This document shows positions 9,004 through 18,361 of a stretch of DNA of 64,000 bases, one piece after another. Source of the DNA: Nakamurella sp. PAMC28650 (GTDB taxonomy: Bacteria > Actinomycetota > Actinomycetes > Mycobacteriales > Nakamurellaceae); the NCBI RefSeq assembly GCF_014303395.1, contig NZ_CP060298.1:930001-994000 (forward strand). The letters run 5' to 3'. Position numbers and translations under genes: made by a program. Every line of letters starts with the position of its first letter. Position 1 is the stretch's first letter. The notes below the pieces were generated by a model. That model was not told where the DNA came from. It saw only the letters and a list, made by a program, of their open reading frames with translations, and did not search any database.

Positions 9004-9382
9004 TGCGCCCGGTCCAGGCCCTGGGCCCGGACGTCGTTGCCCGCCTCTGCTCGGCCCCGCTGACCTACCCGGAGGAGCTGCCCTACCCCGCGGAACTGGC
9101 GGGCGGCGATCGGCTGTCCCCACCGGGATTTCGTTCGCTGTTCGAGGAAGTGATCCTCCCGCCCGACGTGGCTCTGCTGTCGATGGGAATCGGTCCGCTG
9201 GCCCTCCGGTCACCGGTCCGCGTGGTGCAGGTCATCGACGAGGCCGGCCGGCGCGGCTTCGCCGACGGCGCCCTGCCCGGCCACCCGGAATCGGGGAGGG
9301 AAGCCTTTGTGCTGCAGCGTGACCCGGCCAGACTGCTACGCAGCGCCTGATCACCCGGCGGTACCTGCGTACCTTCCAGTGA
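9003..9382 (+). pseudogene. DUF1990-family gene, shortened and frameshifted
   Basis: The first 115 or so residues carry typical DUF1990 blocks (LTYPEE near the start and VRVVQVIDEAGRRGFADGALPGHPE later), but the central part is shorter than usual, and the frame ends at 9350 shortly after EAFVLQRD. The expected family C-terminus reappears in a different frame immediately after (RLITRRYLRTFQ, ending at 9382). Roughly 30 residues that normally lie between are missing. A deletion with frame change is inferred. The ATG overlaps the last base of the helicase stop; an in-frame GTG lies nine bases upstream. DUF1990 function is unknown, and the gene is probably inactive. Confidence 0.65.
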
Positions 9383-9435
9383 GCAGGGATCGTTTCGAGC
9401 AGGGTGAGGCACCGCGGCTGTGAAACCATGGTGTC

Positions 9436-10461
9436 ATGGAAGCTGCGCAGCCTCGTGCCGTCCTCTACACCCGAACTGGACCGCCGGAGGTCCTGACGCT
9501 GGTCGAGAAGGCCCTGCAGGAACCAGGACCGGGCCAGGTGCGGGTCCGGATCCACCGCTCCGGGGTCAACCCCACCGACTGGAAGTCACGCCGGGGGGCC
9601 GCCGAATCGGCCCCGGTCGACCCGGCGCAGGTGCCTGGTCAGGACGGTGCCGGTGTGATCGATGCGGTCGGACCCGGTGTGGACGTGGCCCGGGTGGGCG
9701 AGCGGGTGTGGATCTGGGAGGCCGCCTACCAGCGTCCCGAGGGCACCACCCAGGACTTCGCCCTGATCCCGGACGTCAAGGCGGTGGAGCTGCCCCCCGA
9801 GGTGTCCTTCGACCTGGGAGCCGGGCTCGGCATCCCCTTCCTGACCGCGCATCGCTGCCTGACGGTGACCGAGGGCGGTCCGGTGCGGCTGGGTCCCGGA
9901 GCGCTGTCCGGCCGTCATGTATTGGTGGCCGGCGGCGCTGGAGCGGTCGGCAACGCTGCGATCCAGCTGGCCCGCTGGGCCGACGCCACCGTGATCACGA
10001 CCGTGAGCAGTGCCGGGAAGGCGCAGTTCGCGGCGGCCGCCGGCGCCGACCACATCATTAACTACCGCGAGACCGACGTGGCCGCCGAGGTTCGCAAGAT
10101 CGTTCCGGGCGGCGTCGACACGATCGTGGAGGTATCGGCTGCGACGAACGGCGCCCTTGATTCCGAGATCCTGGCGGTGGGCGGCTCGATCGCTATGTAC
10201 GCCGACGACGGTGGCGCGCAGGTGTCGATCCCGATCCGCGCCTCGATGGGGCCGAACGCGCGCTGGCAGTTCGTGCTCGTCTACACCGCGCCGCACGAGG
10301 CCAAAGAACACGCCCTGCATTCCGTCAACGCCGCGCTGGCCGACGGGGCCATCAAGATCTGCATTCCACTGCACCACTTCTCGTTGGCCGATTCGGCGAA
10401 AGCGCATGAGGCCGTGCAGAACTCGGCCGTTGGGAAGGTGCTGATCGACCTCACCGACTGA
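9436..10461 (+). CDS. NADPH:quinone oxidoreductase / zinc-free MDR alcohol dehydrogenase
   Basis: A 341-residue medium-chain reductase of the quinone oxidoreductase (zeta-crystallin) type. The N-terminal GroES-like domain has RIHRSGVNPTDWKSR and PGQDGAGVIDAVG. The NADPH-binding Rossmann motif is VAGGAGAVGNAAIQLAR near residue 160. The cysteine and histidine ligands of zinc alcohol dehydrogenases are absent, so a one- or two-electron reduction of quinones or enones is likely. Starts at ATG 9436. Its last eleven bases overlap the end of the opposing DUF998 gene. Specific substrate cannot be read from sequence. Confidence 0.85.
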   Translation: MEAAQPRAVLYTRTGPPEVLTLVEKALQEPGPGQVRVRIHRSGVNPTDWKSRRGAAESAPVDPAQVPGQDGAGVIDAVGPGVDVARVGERVWIWEAAYQRPEGTTQDFALIPDVKAVELPPEVSFDLGAGLGIPFLTAHRCLTVTEGGPVRLGPGALSGRHVLVAGGAGAVGNAAIQLARWADATVITTVSSAGKAQFAAAAGADHIINYRETDVAAEVRKIVPGGVDTIVEVSAATNGALDSEILAVGGSIAMYADDGGAQVSIPIRASMGPNARWQFVLVYTAPHEAKEHALHSVNAALADGAIKICIPLHHFSLADSAKAHEAVQNSAVGKVLIDLTD

Positions 10462-11023
10462 CCCGCGATCGCTTCGTCACCACCGATCTGCGCGACAGCA
10501 TCACCGCCACCGTCAGAGGCCACAGAGCCTCCGCGGCCACCAGGATGCGTTCGCTCAGCCCGAGCAGCGCCCCGCCACCCAGTTGCAGCCCGAACCAGAG
10601 CAGGAGGCCGCCGAGCACCGAAGTGGCCGCGACCCTGCCACGGAGGTCGGGGACCAGGGCGAGCGCCGGCCAGATGGTGAACGCGGCGAAGGCGAAGCCG
10701 GCGGCCACCAGGTGCCACGGATTGGGTTGCGGCAGTGCGGCAACGGCCACCGTCGCTGCCCCACCGAATGCCAGACATCCGCGGCCGGGACCTCCGATCG
10801 CGGTCAGCAGGGTGGCGGTGATCAGATGAGCGAGGCCGAGGAGCAAGAGGCCGAGCGTCATCACCCAGCGATCGGTGGCGCCATGTGCGGCCAGGGCGCT
10901 GATGGTCTGCCGAAACGGGTCGTAGCCGACCGGTTGCAGATTCGCTGCGACCACCCAGCCGATCACCGGTACCACCAGGGCGAGCGACGCAGACACCACC
11001 GCCCATCGGCCTGCTCCCTTCAT
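10451..11023 (-). CDS. DUF998-family membrane protein
   Basis: A 190-residue protein with about five hydrophobic segments, beginning VVSASLALVVPVIGWVVAA, and the family block GYDPFRQTISALAAHGATDRW. It is clearly paralogous to the protein at 5447-6166 along its whole length and shows where the family normally ends, just after ALWPLTVAVMLS and a short basic tail. Transcribed toward the quinone reductase gene, with which it overlaps at the 3' ends. The HAD gene lies eight bases upstream of its start in the transcript direction reversed, so it is not in the same operon as the genes to its left. Function unknown. Confidence 0.72.
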   Translation of the reverse strand: MKGAGRWAVVSASLALVVPVIGWVVAANLQPVGYDPFRQTISALAAHGATDRWVMTLGLLLLGLAHLITATLLTAIGGPGRGCLAFGGAATVAVAALPQPNPWHLVAAGFAFAAFTIWPALALVPDLRGRVAATSVLGGLLLWFGLQLGGGALLGLSERILVAAEALWPLTVAVMLSRRSVVTKRSRVSR

Positions 11024-11030
11024 CGCGGCT

Positions 11031-11762
11031 TCAGCGGCCGAGCAGCGAGAGCAGGTCGCGGTAGTCGGTGATCCGATGGTCCGGCACGCAACCCTTGTAG
11101 TCCTTGACGCCCTGGTCGGAGTCGAACATCATCGTCTGCAGACCCGCCCGGCGCGCACCGTAGATGTCGCGGCGCATGTCGTTTCCCACGTACAGGGTGT
11201 TCTCGGCAGGCACGTCCATGGCGTTGACCGCATACTGGAACAGCCGCTGGTCGGGCTTGCGGAAGCCGTGGTCGCCGGAGACGACGATCGGGTCGAAGTA
11301 GTCCAGGATGCCGACCTTGTGCAGTTCCCCTCTGGCGTAGGCACTCTGGGCGTCGGTGACCAGCGCCATGGGCATGGTCCCCCGCAGGGTGTCGAGCATC
11401 TCGCGGACCCCCGGATAGAGCCTGAGCCTGCGTCGGGAGATCCCGCGGTACATCTCGGCGAGGAAGAGCGGGAGCTGCTCGAATTTGTCCCGGGGGAGCT
11501 GACGGGTGAAATCGGAGATGTTCTCGTCGATCATCTGCCGCCAGATCCGCACGGCGTCGAATTCCGGATATTTCTCGGAGCTCGCCTTCTGCTGCTCTTT
11601 CATGATCTGGAAATAGCGGTCCCGCACCTGGTGACGGCGCAGGGCGATCCCCTGATAGGTCAGGTAGTGCCCCGCGGCCCGGAAGATCTCCTCCATGTGC
11701 TCGTCGGTCCAGATCTGGACCAACGTCCCGTTGACATCGAAGGCGATCGCCTGGATGTCCAT
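11031..11762 (-). CDS. HAD-superfamily hydrolase with Asn in motif I
   Basis: A 243-residue HAD-fold hydrolase. Motif I reads FDVNGTL, so the nucleophile is Asp9, but the usual second Asp is Asn11. Motif II is LVTDAQSA, motif III is the Lys in FRKPDQRLF, and motif IV is YVGNDMRRDIYGA. A large helical cap lies between residues 20 and 120. Phosphatases normally need the second Asp of motif I; haloacid dehalogenases and some other members lack it. ATG 11762 is chosen because AAGAGG lies nine bases upstream. The APH-like kinase gene ends 37 bases upstream on the same strand, so the two are likely co-expressed. The substrate is unknown. Confidence 0.8.
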   Translation of the reverse strand: MDIQAIAFDVNGTLVQIWTDEHMEEIFRAAGHYLTYQGIALRRHQVRDRYFQIMKEQQKASSEKYPEFDAVRIWRQMIDENISDFTRQLPRDKFEQLPLFLAEMYRGISRRRLRLYPGVREMLDTLRGTMPMALVTDAQSAYARGELHKVGILDYFDPIVVSGDHGFRKPDQRLFQYAVNAMDVPAENTLYVGNDMRRDIYGARRAGLQTMMFDSDQGVKDYKGCVPDHRITDYRDLLSLLGR

Positions 11763-11799
11763 GTCGGCGACCTCTTCCATCGGTGGATCCGCACGCGCG

Positions 11800-12819
11800 T
11801 CAGCCGGCACGGAGCAGTACCCGGGCCTGCCCCACCAACCTTCCGGCATAGTCCTGGTCGACGTAGTCGTTCCGGGCGATCCGCAGGAGGTTGAGGGCCA
11901 TATAATACGGGTTCCGCGAGGTGATCGATTCGAACGCCCGGTGGCGATCAGGGAAATGGCAGCTGTATTCCCAGAGAAAATGCCCGATGAACGGTTCGGC
12001 GCGTCGGTGTTCCCCGGTGGCCGACATGAAAGCGTGCTGCAGCTCGCCTGCCACCCGGCCGATGTCGAACATCCGGTCGCCGCGTTTCATCCGCTCCAGA
12101 TCGATCGCGGCGGCGTCCAGCCCATGCCCGAAGATGAAATTCGCCGGAGTCGCGTCACCGTGCAGCCACACCTGCTGGTCGTTCCACATCCGCGGCCGCT
12201 CACGCCAGCGGTCGCTGAGCCAGAGAAATTCGTCGGCGTCCCACTGCCCGAGCTTGTCCCGCCGCTGGAGTTTGCCCACCAGGGTCCCGAAATAGCCTGT
12301 ATCGCAGTTGAAGTCGACGCCCTGACCGTTGGCGGTCCGGTTGTGCTGGGTGGCGAGGTAGTAGGCCAACGAGGTCAGACGCCAGTAGAGGTGGGCATGG
12401 TGACCGTGATGGATGGCGCGCGCGATGGCCTGGCTGAACTGCTCGCCGTCGTAGTACTCCAGTGCCAGCACGCAATTGATGTCCCGTTCGAACCCCAGCG
12501 GCCGGATGACGTGGTGCGGCGACCCGGCCAGGCCGTACCCGCGGAGAGTCTCCAGGCTCTGGTACTCCTGGGAGGCCAACCGGGCCGCGCGATCGGTGTC
12601 GGCACCGTACTTGCGCCCGTAGAACTTGCAGATCAGGCGGGCTCCGCTGGCCTTCTCCTCGTAGCCGTAGACCTCGTTGCTCCCGTTGAAGCGGAAGACC
12701 CGGAAGGCCGGGCGCGATTCCCGGATACCCAGACGATCGGACATGAGGGTCCACAGGAAGTCGTACATCGCGTCCTGGCGCGAAACGTACCCTTTGAATT
12801 TACCTTGCATCCACCCCAA
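11800..12819 (-). CDS. Aminoglycoside phosphotransferase (APH)-like kinase
   Basis: A 339-residue protein of the APH/choline kinase fold. The catalytic loop is present as HGDATPANF (H-x-D-x4-N), followed by IDLERMKRGDRMFDIGR, which supplies the metal-binding Asp. The N-terminal lobe is longer than in drug-resistance kinases and has RFNGSNEVYGYEE and an RLICKFYGRKYG strand with a lysine likely to contact ATP. No membrane segment. It precedes the HAD gene on the same strand by 37 bases. A kinase beside a HAD hydrolase suggests opposing or sequential action on one small molecule, but this is inference. Drug resistance should not be assumed from the fold. Confidence 0.78.
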   Translation of the reverse strand: MGWMQGKFKGYVSRQDAMYDFLWTLMSDRLGIRESRPAFRVFRFNGSNEVYGYEEKASGARLICKFYGRKYGADTDRAARLASQEYQSLETLRGYGLAGSPHHVIRPLGFERDINCVLALEYYDGEQFSQAIARAIHHGHHAHLYWRLTSLAYYLATQHNRTANGQGVDFNCDTGYFGTLVGKLQRRDKLGQWDADEFLWLSDRWRERPRMWNDQQVWLHGDATPANFIFGHGLDAAAIDLERMKRGDRMFDIGRVAGELQHAFMSATGEHRRAEPFIGHFLWEYSCHFPDRHRAFESITSRNPYYMALNLLRIARNDYVDQDYAGRLVGQARVLLRAG

Positions 12820-12919
12820 GTCCCCTCGGTGGTCAGCCGGTGCGACCAGGGCATCCAGATGAGCGCATCCTAGGGTCCTGACCAGCGATGACGCCAGTCG
12901 CCGTGCGTCACATCACAGG

Positions 12920-14971
12920 TCAGATCGTAGGGATGTGCTGATCGATCTCGGCCAGCCAGATGGTCGCGTTGCCGTCCGACGGTGCCCGCCAGTCGCCGCG
13001 CGGACTGAGCGAACCGCCGGCGGAGACCTTGGGGCCGTTGGGCATCGCGGATCTCTTGAACTGGCTGAAACCGAAGAAGCGCTGCACGAAGACGACCAGC
13101 CACCGGCGGATCTCGGGCAACTCGTAGGAGTGTCGACGCTCCGGCGGAAAGCCGACCGGCCATTCGCGTGCCTCGATGTCGCCCCACGCCTGCAGGGCCA
13201 GGAAGGCGATCTTGGACGGACGGAAACCGAAGCGAAGGACGTAGAAGAGCGTGAAGTCCTGCAACTCGTAGGGCCCGATCGATGCCTCGGTGCTCTGCGG
13301 GGTCTCTCCGTCCTTCACCGGGATCAGCTCCGGTGAGATCTCCGTCCCCAGGATCGACAGCAGCGTGGCGCCGACCTGCTCGGAGAACGTCGAATTCCCG
13401 CTGACCCAGCGGATGAGGTGCTGGATCAGGGTCTTCGGCACCCCGGAGTTGACGTTGTAGTGGGACATCTGGTCGCCGACCCCGTAGGTGCTCCAGCCGA
13501 GGGCGATCTCGGAGAGGTCGCCGGTGCCGAGCACGATGCCGCCCTGGTGATTGGCCAGACGGAACAGGTAATCGGTGCGGAGACCGGCCTGCACGTTCTC
13601 GAAGGTGACGTCGTAGACCTCTTCGCCGGCCGCGTAGGGATGCTGTAGATCGGCGAGCAACTGCCTGGCCGCCGGACGGATGTCGATTTCCCCGGCAGTG
13701 ATCCCCAAGGCGTTCATCAGCTCGTGCGCGTTGGATTTCGTGGATCCGCTGGTGGCGAAACCGGGCAGGCTGTAGCCAAGGATGTCGGTGCGGGGGCGGC
13801 CGAGCAGATCCATCGCCCTGGCCGCCACGATCAGGGCGTGGGTGGAATCCAGACCTCCGGAGACCCCGATGACCACCTTCGGATGACCGGTCGTCCGCAG
13901 GCGCTGCACCAGACCGTCGACCTGGATGTTGTAGGCCTCGTAGCAGTCCTGGGCGAGCCGGTCCGGATCGGCCGGTACGAACGGGAAACGCTCGACCGGC
14001 CTCAGCAGTCCCAGATCGGTCGACGGCGGGGAGAGGGTGAAGCCGATCTCCCGGTAGTCGCCGGAGGTACCCACCGCCCTCCGGTTGTCCTCGAACGTCC
14101 CGGTCCGCGCCCGCTCGGACCGCAGCAGGTCGAGATCCACGTCGGCCACGGTGATCTGGGCCTCGTCCGCGAAACGCTCGCCCTGCGCCAGGATCACGCC
14201 GTTCTCGACGACGGTGGTCTGCCCGTCCCAGCTGAGGTCCGTGGTGGATTCCCCGTGGCCGGCCGCGGAGTAGAGGTAGGCGGCCAAGCACCGCATCGAC
14301 TGCGTGCGGCAGAGCAGCGTTCTGGTGTCGGCGCGGCCGATCGTGATCGGGCTGCCGGACAGGTTGAGCAGGACCGTCGCACCGGCCAGGGCCAGACCGC
14401 TGGACGGCGGCACCGGTACGAACATGTCCTCGCAGATCTCGACACCCACCGTCAGGCCGTCGATGTCGTCGGCGGCGAACAGCAGGTCGGTCCCGAACGG
14501 TGCTGACCGGCCGGCGACGCGGATGTGCTGTCCGACGATGCCGTCACCCGAGGTGAACTGGCGCCGCTCGTAGAATTCGCGATAGTTCGGCAGGTGGATC
14601 TTGGGCACCACCCCGAGGAGTTCGCCGCGGTGGATCACCAGCGCGACGTTGAAGAGCCGGTTGCGGTGACGGATCGGGGCGCCGACCACGAGCACCGGGA
14701 GCAGATCCGCAGAACCGGCCAGCAGTTGGCCGGCGGCGGCGTGCACGGCATCGAGGAGGGCATCCTGACCGAGCAGATCGTCGACGGCGTAACCGGTCAG
14801 GCACATCTCGGGGAACACGGCGACTGCGACACCACGCTCGTGGCAGTCGCGGGCGACCGCGAGCACCGCGTCGGCATTGCTCGGCGGATCGGCGATCCGA
14901 ACCCCGATGGTGCAGGCCGCCACCCGCGCGAAACCGTGCCGGTAGAGCGAGGAGAACGTCACGCTGCTCAC
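12920..14971 (-). CDS. nadE: Glutamine-dependent NAD+ synthetase
   Basis: A 683-residue two-domain enzyme making NAD+ from deamido-NAD+, ATP and glutamine. The N-terminal glutaminase of the nitrilase superfamily shows the catalytic Glu ([16 protein letters not shown], Glu55), Lys ([14 protein letters not shown]) and Cys (GVEICEDMF). The C-terminal synthetase carries the PP-loop SGGLDST near residue 370 and a conserved [12 protein letters not shown] block. The length matches the glutamine-dependent form of actinobacteria (about 680 residues). Translation starts at a GTG. The gene stands alone, with a divergent NTF2-like gene starting 47 bases away, so a shared promoter region is likely. Confidence 0.93.
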   Translation of the reverse strand: MSSVTFSSLYRHGFARVAACTIGVRIADPPSNADAVLAVARDCHERGVAVAVFPEMCLTGYAVDDLLGQDALLDAVHAAAGQLLAGSADLLPVLVVGAPIRHRNRLFNVALVIHRGELLGVVPKIHLPNYREFYERRQFTSGDGIVGQHIRVAGRSAPFGTDLLFAADDIDGLTVGVEICEDMFVPVPPSSGLALAGATVLLNLSGSPITIGRADTRTLLCRTQSMRCLAAYLYSAAGHGESTTDLSWDGQTTVVENGVILAQGERFADEAQITVADVDLDLLRSERARTGTFEDNRRAVGTSGDYREIGFTLSPPSTDLGLLRPVERFPFVPADPDRLAQDCYEAYNIQVDGLVQRLRTTGHPKVVIGVSGGLDSTHALIVAARAMDLLGRPRTDILGYSLPGFATSGSTKSNAHELMNALGITAGEIDIRPAARQLLADLQHPYAAGEEVYDVTFENVQAGLRTDYLFRLANHQGGIVLGTGDLSEIALGWSTYGVGDQMSHYNVNSGVPKTLIQHLIRWVSGNSTFSEQVGATLLSILGTEISPELIPVKDGETPQSTEASIGPYELQDFTLFYVLRFGFRPSKIAFLALQAWGDIEAREWPVGFPPERRHSYELPEIRRWLVVFVQRFFGFSQFKRSAMPNGPKVSAGGSLSPRGDWRAPSDGNATIWLAEIDQHIPTI

Positions 14972-15017
14972 GATAGCCGGGGGTCAGGATCGTCCGGCCG
15001 GTGCCATCATCGATCTC

Positions 15018-15485
15018 ATGACGAGCCCACGCCCCCCGTTCCCGCCTTTCACCCTCGAGACCGCGATTCAGAAGGTCCAGGCCGCCGAGGACGCCTGGAA
15101 CACCCGGGATCCGGAGCGGGTCAGCCTGGCGTACACACCGGACTCGGTGTGGCGCAACCGGGATCAGTTCGTCACCGGACGTGCGGCGATCGTCGAACTG
15201 CTGACGGCGAAGTGGGAGCGCGAGCTCGACTACGTGCTGCGCAAGAGTCTCTGGGGATTCCTGGGCAATCGGATCGCGGTCCGCTTCCAGTACGAATCGC
15301 ACGACGCCTCGGGCCAGTGGTACCGCAGCTACGGCAACGAGTTGTGGGAGTTCGACGGCAATGGCCTGATGCAGCGGCGGGAGGCGAGCATCAACGACCT
15401 GGCCATCCCCGAGTCCGACCGTCGGTACTTCGGTCCCCGACCCGACGACGAGCGCGGCCCCGGGCACGACATCGTTCTGGACTAG
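15018..15485 (+). CDS. NTF2-like protein (DUF1348 type)
   Basis: A 155-residue cone-shaped NTF2/SnoaL-fold protein. The pattern [21 protein letters not shown], then [32 protein letters not shown] and [11 protein letters not shown] is characteristic of the DUF1348 group. There is no signal peptide or membrane segment. The NTF2 fold binds small hydrophobic ligands or acts as an enzyme scaffold; the role of this group is not known. It is divergently placed from nadE. The start is ATG 15018. Confidence 0.75.
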   Translation: MTSPRPPFPPFTLETAIQKVQAAEDAWNTRDPERVSLAYTPDSVWRNRDQFVTGRAAIVELLTAKWERELDYVLRKSLWGFLGNRIAVRFQYESHDASGQWYRSYGNELWEFDGNGLMQRREASINDLAIPESDRRYFGPRPDDERGPGHDIVLD

Positions 15486-15641
15486 CCCGAGCCTGCTGCC
15501 GACTCCCGGCAGAACTGGGCGACTTTCCTGGCGCAGAATTGACCTGATTCTGCCGTATCCCCGCAGCGCAAGGTGGAAGAAGGAACAGCGGTGATCGACC
15601 AGCAGAGGTCGGGACGCGTTTCGCTACGAGAGGACAGTGTC

Positions 15642-16217
15642 ATGGGAGTCAGTCTGACCAAGGGCGGCAACGTTTCGTTGAGCAAGGAGGCGCCCGGTCT
15701 GACCGCGGTCGTCGTCGGCCTCGGCTGGGACGCACGCACCACCACCGGCACGGACTTCGATCTGGACGCCTCGGCCATCATGGTCAAGGCCGACGGAAAG
15801 GTGCTGTCGGACAACCACTTCATCTTCTTCAACAACAAGACCTCACCGGACGGCTCGGTCGAGCACACCGGCGACAACCTGACCGGCGAGGGCGACGGGG
15901 ACGACGAGTCGATCAAGGTCAACCTGGCTACGGTGCCGGCCGAGATCGACAAGATCGTGTTCCCGGTCAGCGTGTACGACGCCGAGGTCCGTCAGCAGGG
16001 TTTCGGGCAGGTTCGCAACGCGTTCATCCGGATCGTCAACCAGGCCAACGGCACCGAGATCACGCGCTACGACCTCAGCGAGGATGCCTCGAGCGAGACC
16101 GCGATGGTGTTCGGCGAGATCTACCGCAACGGCGCCGACTGGAAGTTCCGGGCCGTCGGCCAGGGCTACGCCTCCGGTCTGACCGGCATCGCGAAGGATT
16201 TCGGCGTCACCGTCTGA
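15642..16217 (+). CDS. terD: TerD-family calcium-binding stress protein
   Basis: A 191-residue TerD-fold protein of exactly the usual family length. It starts [20 protein letters not shown] and contains [28 protein letters not shown] and [14 protein letters not shown]. The acidic loops of these blocks bind Ca2+ in characterised members. TerD-family proteins are associated with tellurite, phage and general stress resistance; in actinobacteria they often occur as paralogues with diverse roles. Start ATG 15642 follows a purine-rich stretch (GAGAGGACAG). Only a single ter gene is seen here and no TerC or TerB partner. Confidence 0.88.
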   Translation: MGVSLTKGGNVSLSKEAPGLTAVVVGLGWDARTTTGTDFDLDASAIMVKADGKVLSDNHFIFFNNKTSPDGSVEHTGDNLTGEGDGDDESIKVNLATVPAEIDKIVFPVSVYDAEVRQQGFGQVRNAFIRIVNQANGTEITRYDLSEDASSETAMVFGEIYRNGADWKFRAVGQGYASGLTGIAKDFGVTV

Positions 16218-16246
16218 TCCTCGGCCGAATCGGGTACCGGAGCTGC

Positions 16247-16684
16247 ATGGCAATCATCAGCAGCTCCGGTTACGCCCACGTCCGCCTCACCGTCACCGAC
16301 ATCGAACGGTCGAAGGCCTTCTACCAGATGGTGTTCGGCTGGCCGATCGCCATCGACAACTCGGCACGGGTCGACGAACCGGGCGTCAAGGAGTCCGCCG
16401 GCGAGTTCTACGGTGGCGTGGTCTTCCAGACGCCGTCCGGCGCCTTGTTCGGGCTCCGGCCGGTGGCGCCCAGCGGGCAGAAGTTCCAGGCCGAGCACAC
16501 CGGCCTCGACCACGTCAGCTTTATGGTCTCCTCCCGCGAGGACCTGGTCATCGCAGAGCAGGGACTGGCCGACGCCGACATCGAGCACGGCGAGATCATC
16601 GACCTGACCGATGCCGGGCTGGCGATCCTGTCCTTCCAGGACCCCGACGGGGTCAACCTGGAATTGACTGCGTTGCTGTCCTGA
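16247..16684 (+). CDS. VOC-family (glyoxalase/bleomycin-resistance fold) protein
   Basis: A 145-residue protein with two betaalphabetabetabeta units: YAHVRLTVTDIERSKAFYQ at the start and GLDHVSFMVSSREDLVIAE in the second half, ending in DPDGVNLELTALL. Potential metal ligands are His9 region, the second-unit His and the final Glu. Members range from metal-dependent lyases and dioxygenases to binding proteins, so the activity is not clear. It begins 29 bases after terD on the same strand and may be co-transcribed. Start ATG 16247. Confidence 0.78.
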   Translation: MAIISSSGYAHVRLTVTDIERSKAFYQMVFGWPIAIDNSARVDEPGVKESAGEFYGGVVFQTPSGALFGLRPVAPSGQKFQAEHTGLDHVSFMVSSREDLVIAEQGLADADIEHGEIIDLTDAGLAILSFQDPDGVNLELTALLS

Positions 16685-16751
16685 CCGCGCTCGACCGCGT
16701 CTCGGCCGCGTCACATCCCGCAGTCCGCCCCTGGATGATTAGGCTGCGGGA

Positions 16752-17597
16752 ATGAAGCACCCCTTGCGGACCCTGGCGATGTGCTCGGCGGTCCTGCTGG
16801 TCTCGGCCTGCGCGAACACCGTCGCAGGAACGGCCGAGGTCAACTCGGCCGTCGTGCTGTCTTCCAGCGCACCGTCCTCGGGGCCCGCGAGCCTGCCGGA
16901 TCCCACCGGCGGTGCGGTGACGCCCACCCCCGAATCGGCCCCGGGTCAATCCAGCGCTGCCCAGTCGACGCCGGCCGAGCAGTCCACCGCGGCTGAACAG
17001 TCCACGCCGGTCCAATCATCACCGGCGGTCCAGTCGACGAGCATCGCCACCAGCGCGCCGACCACCACGGCGTCGACCACCAGCGTGCCAGCCACCACTC
17101 AGCGCGTGTCGCGCCCGACGAAGCTCAGCTGCCCGGCGGGCGCGCTCACGGCGAAGGGGGGTTCGTTCTGCTTCCAGATACCGGCCGGATTCGTCGACGG
17201 GTCCAGTACTGCCACCTACCCGGGGACCGATCCGGTCAGGACGGCCATCCAGCTCAAGGGAACCGGCGAGACCAGGGATCTGGTCTTCGTGACCTCGTCC
17301 ACCCTGGACATCGACTCCGACGCGCTGGGCGACGCGGTGATCAAGGCATCGCTGGCCAAGGCCCTCAGTGCCAACATCAGCGCAGCCGGTATCACGCCCG
17401 TCACGCAGAGCACGGTGGCCGGCGACCGTGCGTTCGAGACGACCCTCAAATTCACTGACGGCGTCCAGCAGCGCTACCTGATCATCTTCGCTGCGACCCA
17501 CCGGGTGTCCGTGTCGTGCCAGTGGCATGACCACGCGGCGTCCATCGCGGCGGCCTGCAAGTCCGTGCTGGCCAGCCTGCAGATCAAGAATCCGTAG
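16752..17597 (+). CDS. Secreted lipoprotein with Ser/Thr/Gln-rich linker
   Basis: A 281-residue lipoprotein. The signal peptide ends in a lipobox (LLVSAC, Cys20). It is followed by a long low-complexity linker (about residues 30-115) with repeated QST/EQST motifs, and then a folded C-terminal domain of about 160 residues containing three cysteines (LSCPAGAL, SFCFQIPAGF, VSCQWHDH). The linker is typical of cell-wall-spanning actinobacterial lipoproteins. I do not recognise the C-terminal domain; it has some resemblance to LpqN-like folds, but that is a weak impression. Start ATG 16752. Confidence 0.78.
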   Translation: MKHPLRTLAMCSAVLLVSACANTVAGTAEVNSAVVLSSSAPSSGPASLPDPTGGAVTPTPESAPGQSSAAQSTPAEQSTAAEQSTPVQSSPAVQSTSIATSAPTTTASTTSVPATTQRVSRPTKLSCPAGALTAKGGSFCFQIPAGFVDGSSTATYPGTDPVRTAIQLKGTGETRDLVFVTSSTLDIDSDALGDAVIKASLAKALSANISAAGITPVTQSTVAGDRAFETTLKFTDGVQQRYLIIFAATHRVSVSCQWHDHAASIAAACKSVLASLQIKNP

Positions 17598-17611
17598 CGT
17601 CCGGGCAGCCT

Positions 17612-18295
17612 CTACCCACGCTCCAGTACGCAGTCTCCGCAGAAGATCGCGCTGTCGCCGGGCGGGGCGATCCGGTAGATCAGGCAGCAGCTCGTCCGTC
17701 GAAAATCGGGCCCGGGGGCGGTGCCGAGGGAGCGCCCGAGCGCCATCGACCTTGCGGCGAGGTCCGGCCGCGCCCGGCAGGCCCCCATCACCGCACCGTT
17801 GACCGCCGACGACACATTGCCCCACAACACTTTTGACGAGACCGACATTCCGGCGGTCAATTCCGTCAGGGTCCGGATCGGCCCGGTCAGCAACGCCGAG
17901 ATGTCCCCGGCCACGCCGATTGCGCCAGTGGGCAGGGACAGCGGCATCACACCTTCGGTGACCGGCTGCCACCGGGCCTGCGTCAGGTCCAGGTGATGAC
18001 CCAGCAGCTCGGCCCCGAACGCGGGGCAGATCAGCCGGGCCACCAGGGCGAGATGACCGGTGGAGGCGGCAACGCGGAACTCCACGGGTCGCCCGGTGGC
18101 GCGGCCGAGGGTGGCACGGAACTGCTCGTAGAACGACCGGAGCGCATCGGATCCATCGAGCAGAACGGCCAGGGACCGCCACGGAGGGTCTGCCGCTGAT
18201 GATTCCTGATGGGTGTCCAGAGCGAAATAGATTCCCAGCGAGGTGATCTCGCGATCCAAATTTTCGGGCAACGTCGGATTCGTGATGAGCGGCAC
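17612..18295 (-). CDS. FhuF-like [2Fe-2S] ferric-siderophore reductase
   Basis: A 227-residue protein whose C-terminus bears the FhuF cluster motif: RRTSCCLIYRIAPP, then IFCGDCVLERG, giving C-C-x14-C-x2-C (Cys203, 204, 219, 222). FhuF proteins reduce ferric siderophores in the cytoplasm to release iron. The rest of the protein is soluble, helical and poorly conserved in this family, as expected. The GTG start at 18295 directly overlaps an AAGGAG, so a slightly different start is possible. No siderophore transporter is adjacent, so the iron link rests on the cysteine motif. Confidence 0.75.
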   Translation of the reverse strand: MPLITNPTLPENLDREITSLGIYFALDTHQESSAADPPWRSLAVLLDGSDALRSFYEQFRATLGRATGRPVEFRVAASTGHLALVARLICPAFGAELLGHHLDLTQARWQPVTEGVMPLSLPTGAIGVAGDISALLTGPIRTLTELTAGMSVSSKVLWGNVSSAVNGAVMGACRARPDLAARSMALGRSLGTAPGPDFRRTSCCLIYRIAPPGDSAIFCGDCVLERG

Positions 18296-18361
18296 TCCTT
18301 CAGGGATGGTAGACGGTAGCCCGGCGGCATCCGTCCGGGCAAGCAGCGACCGGCGTGACCG

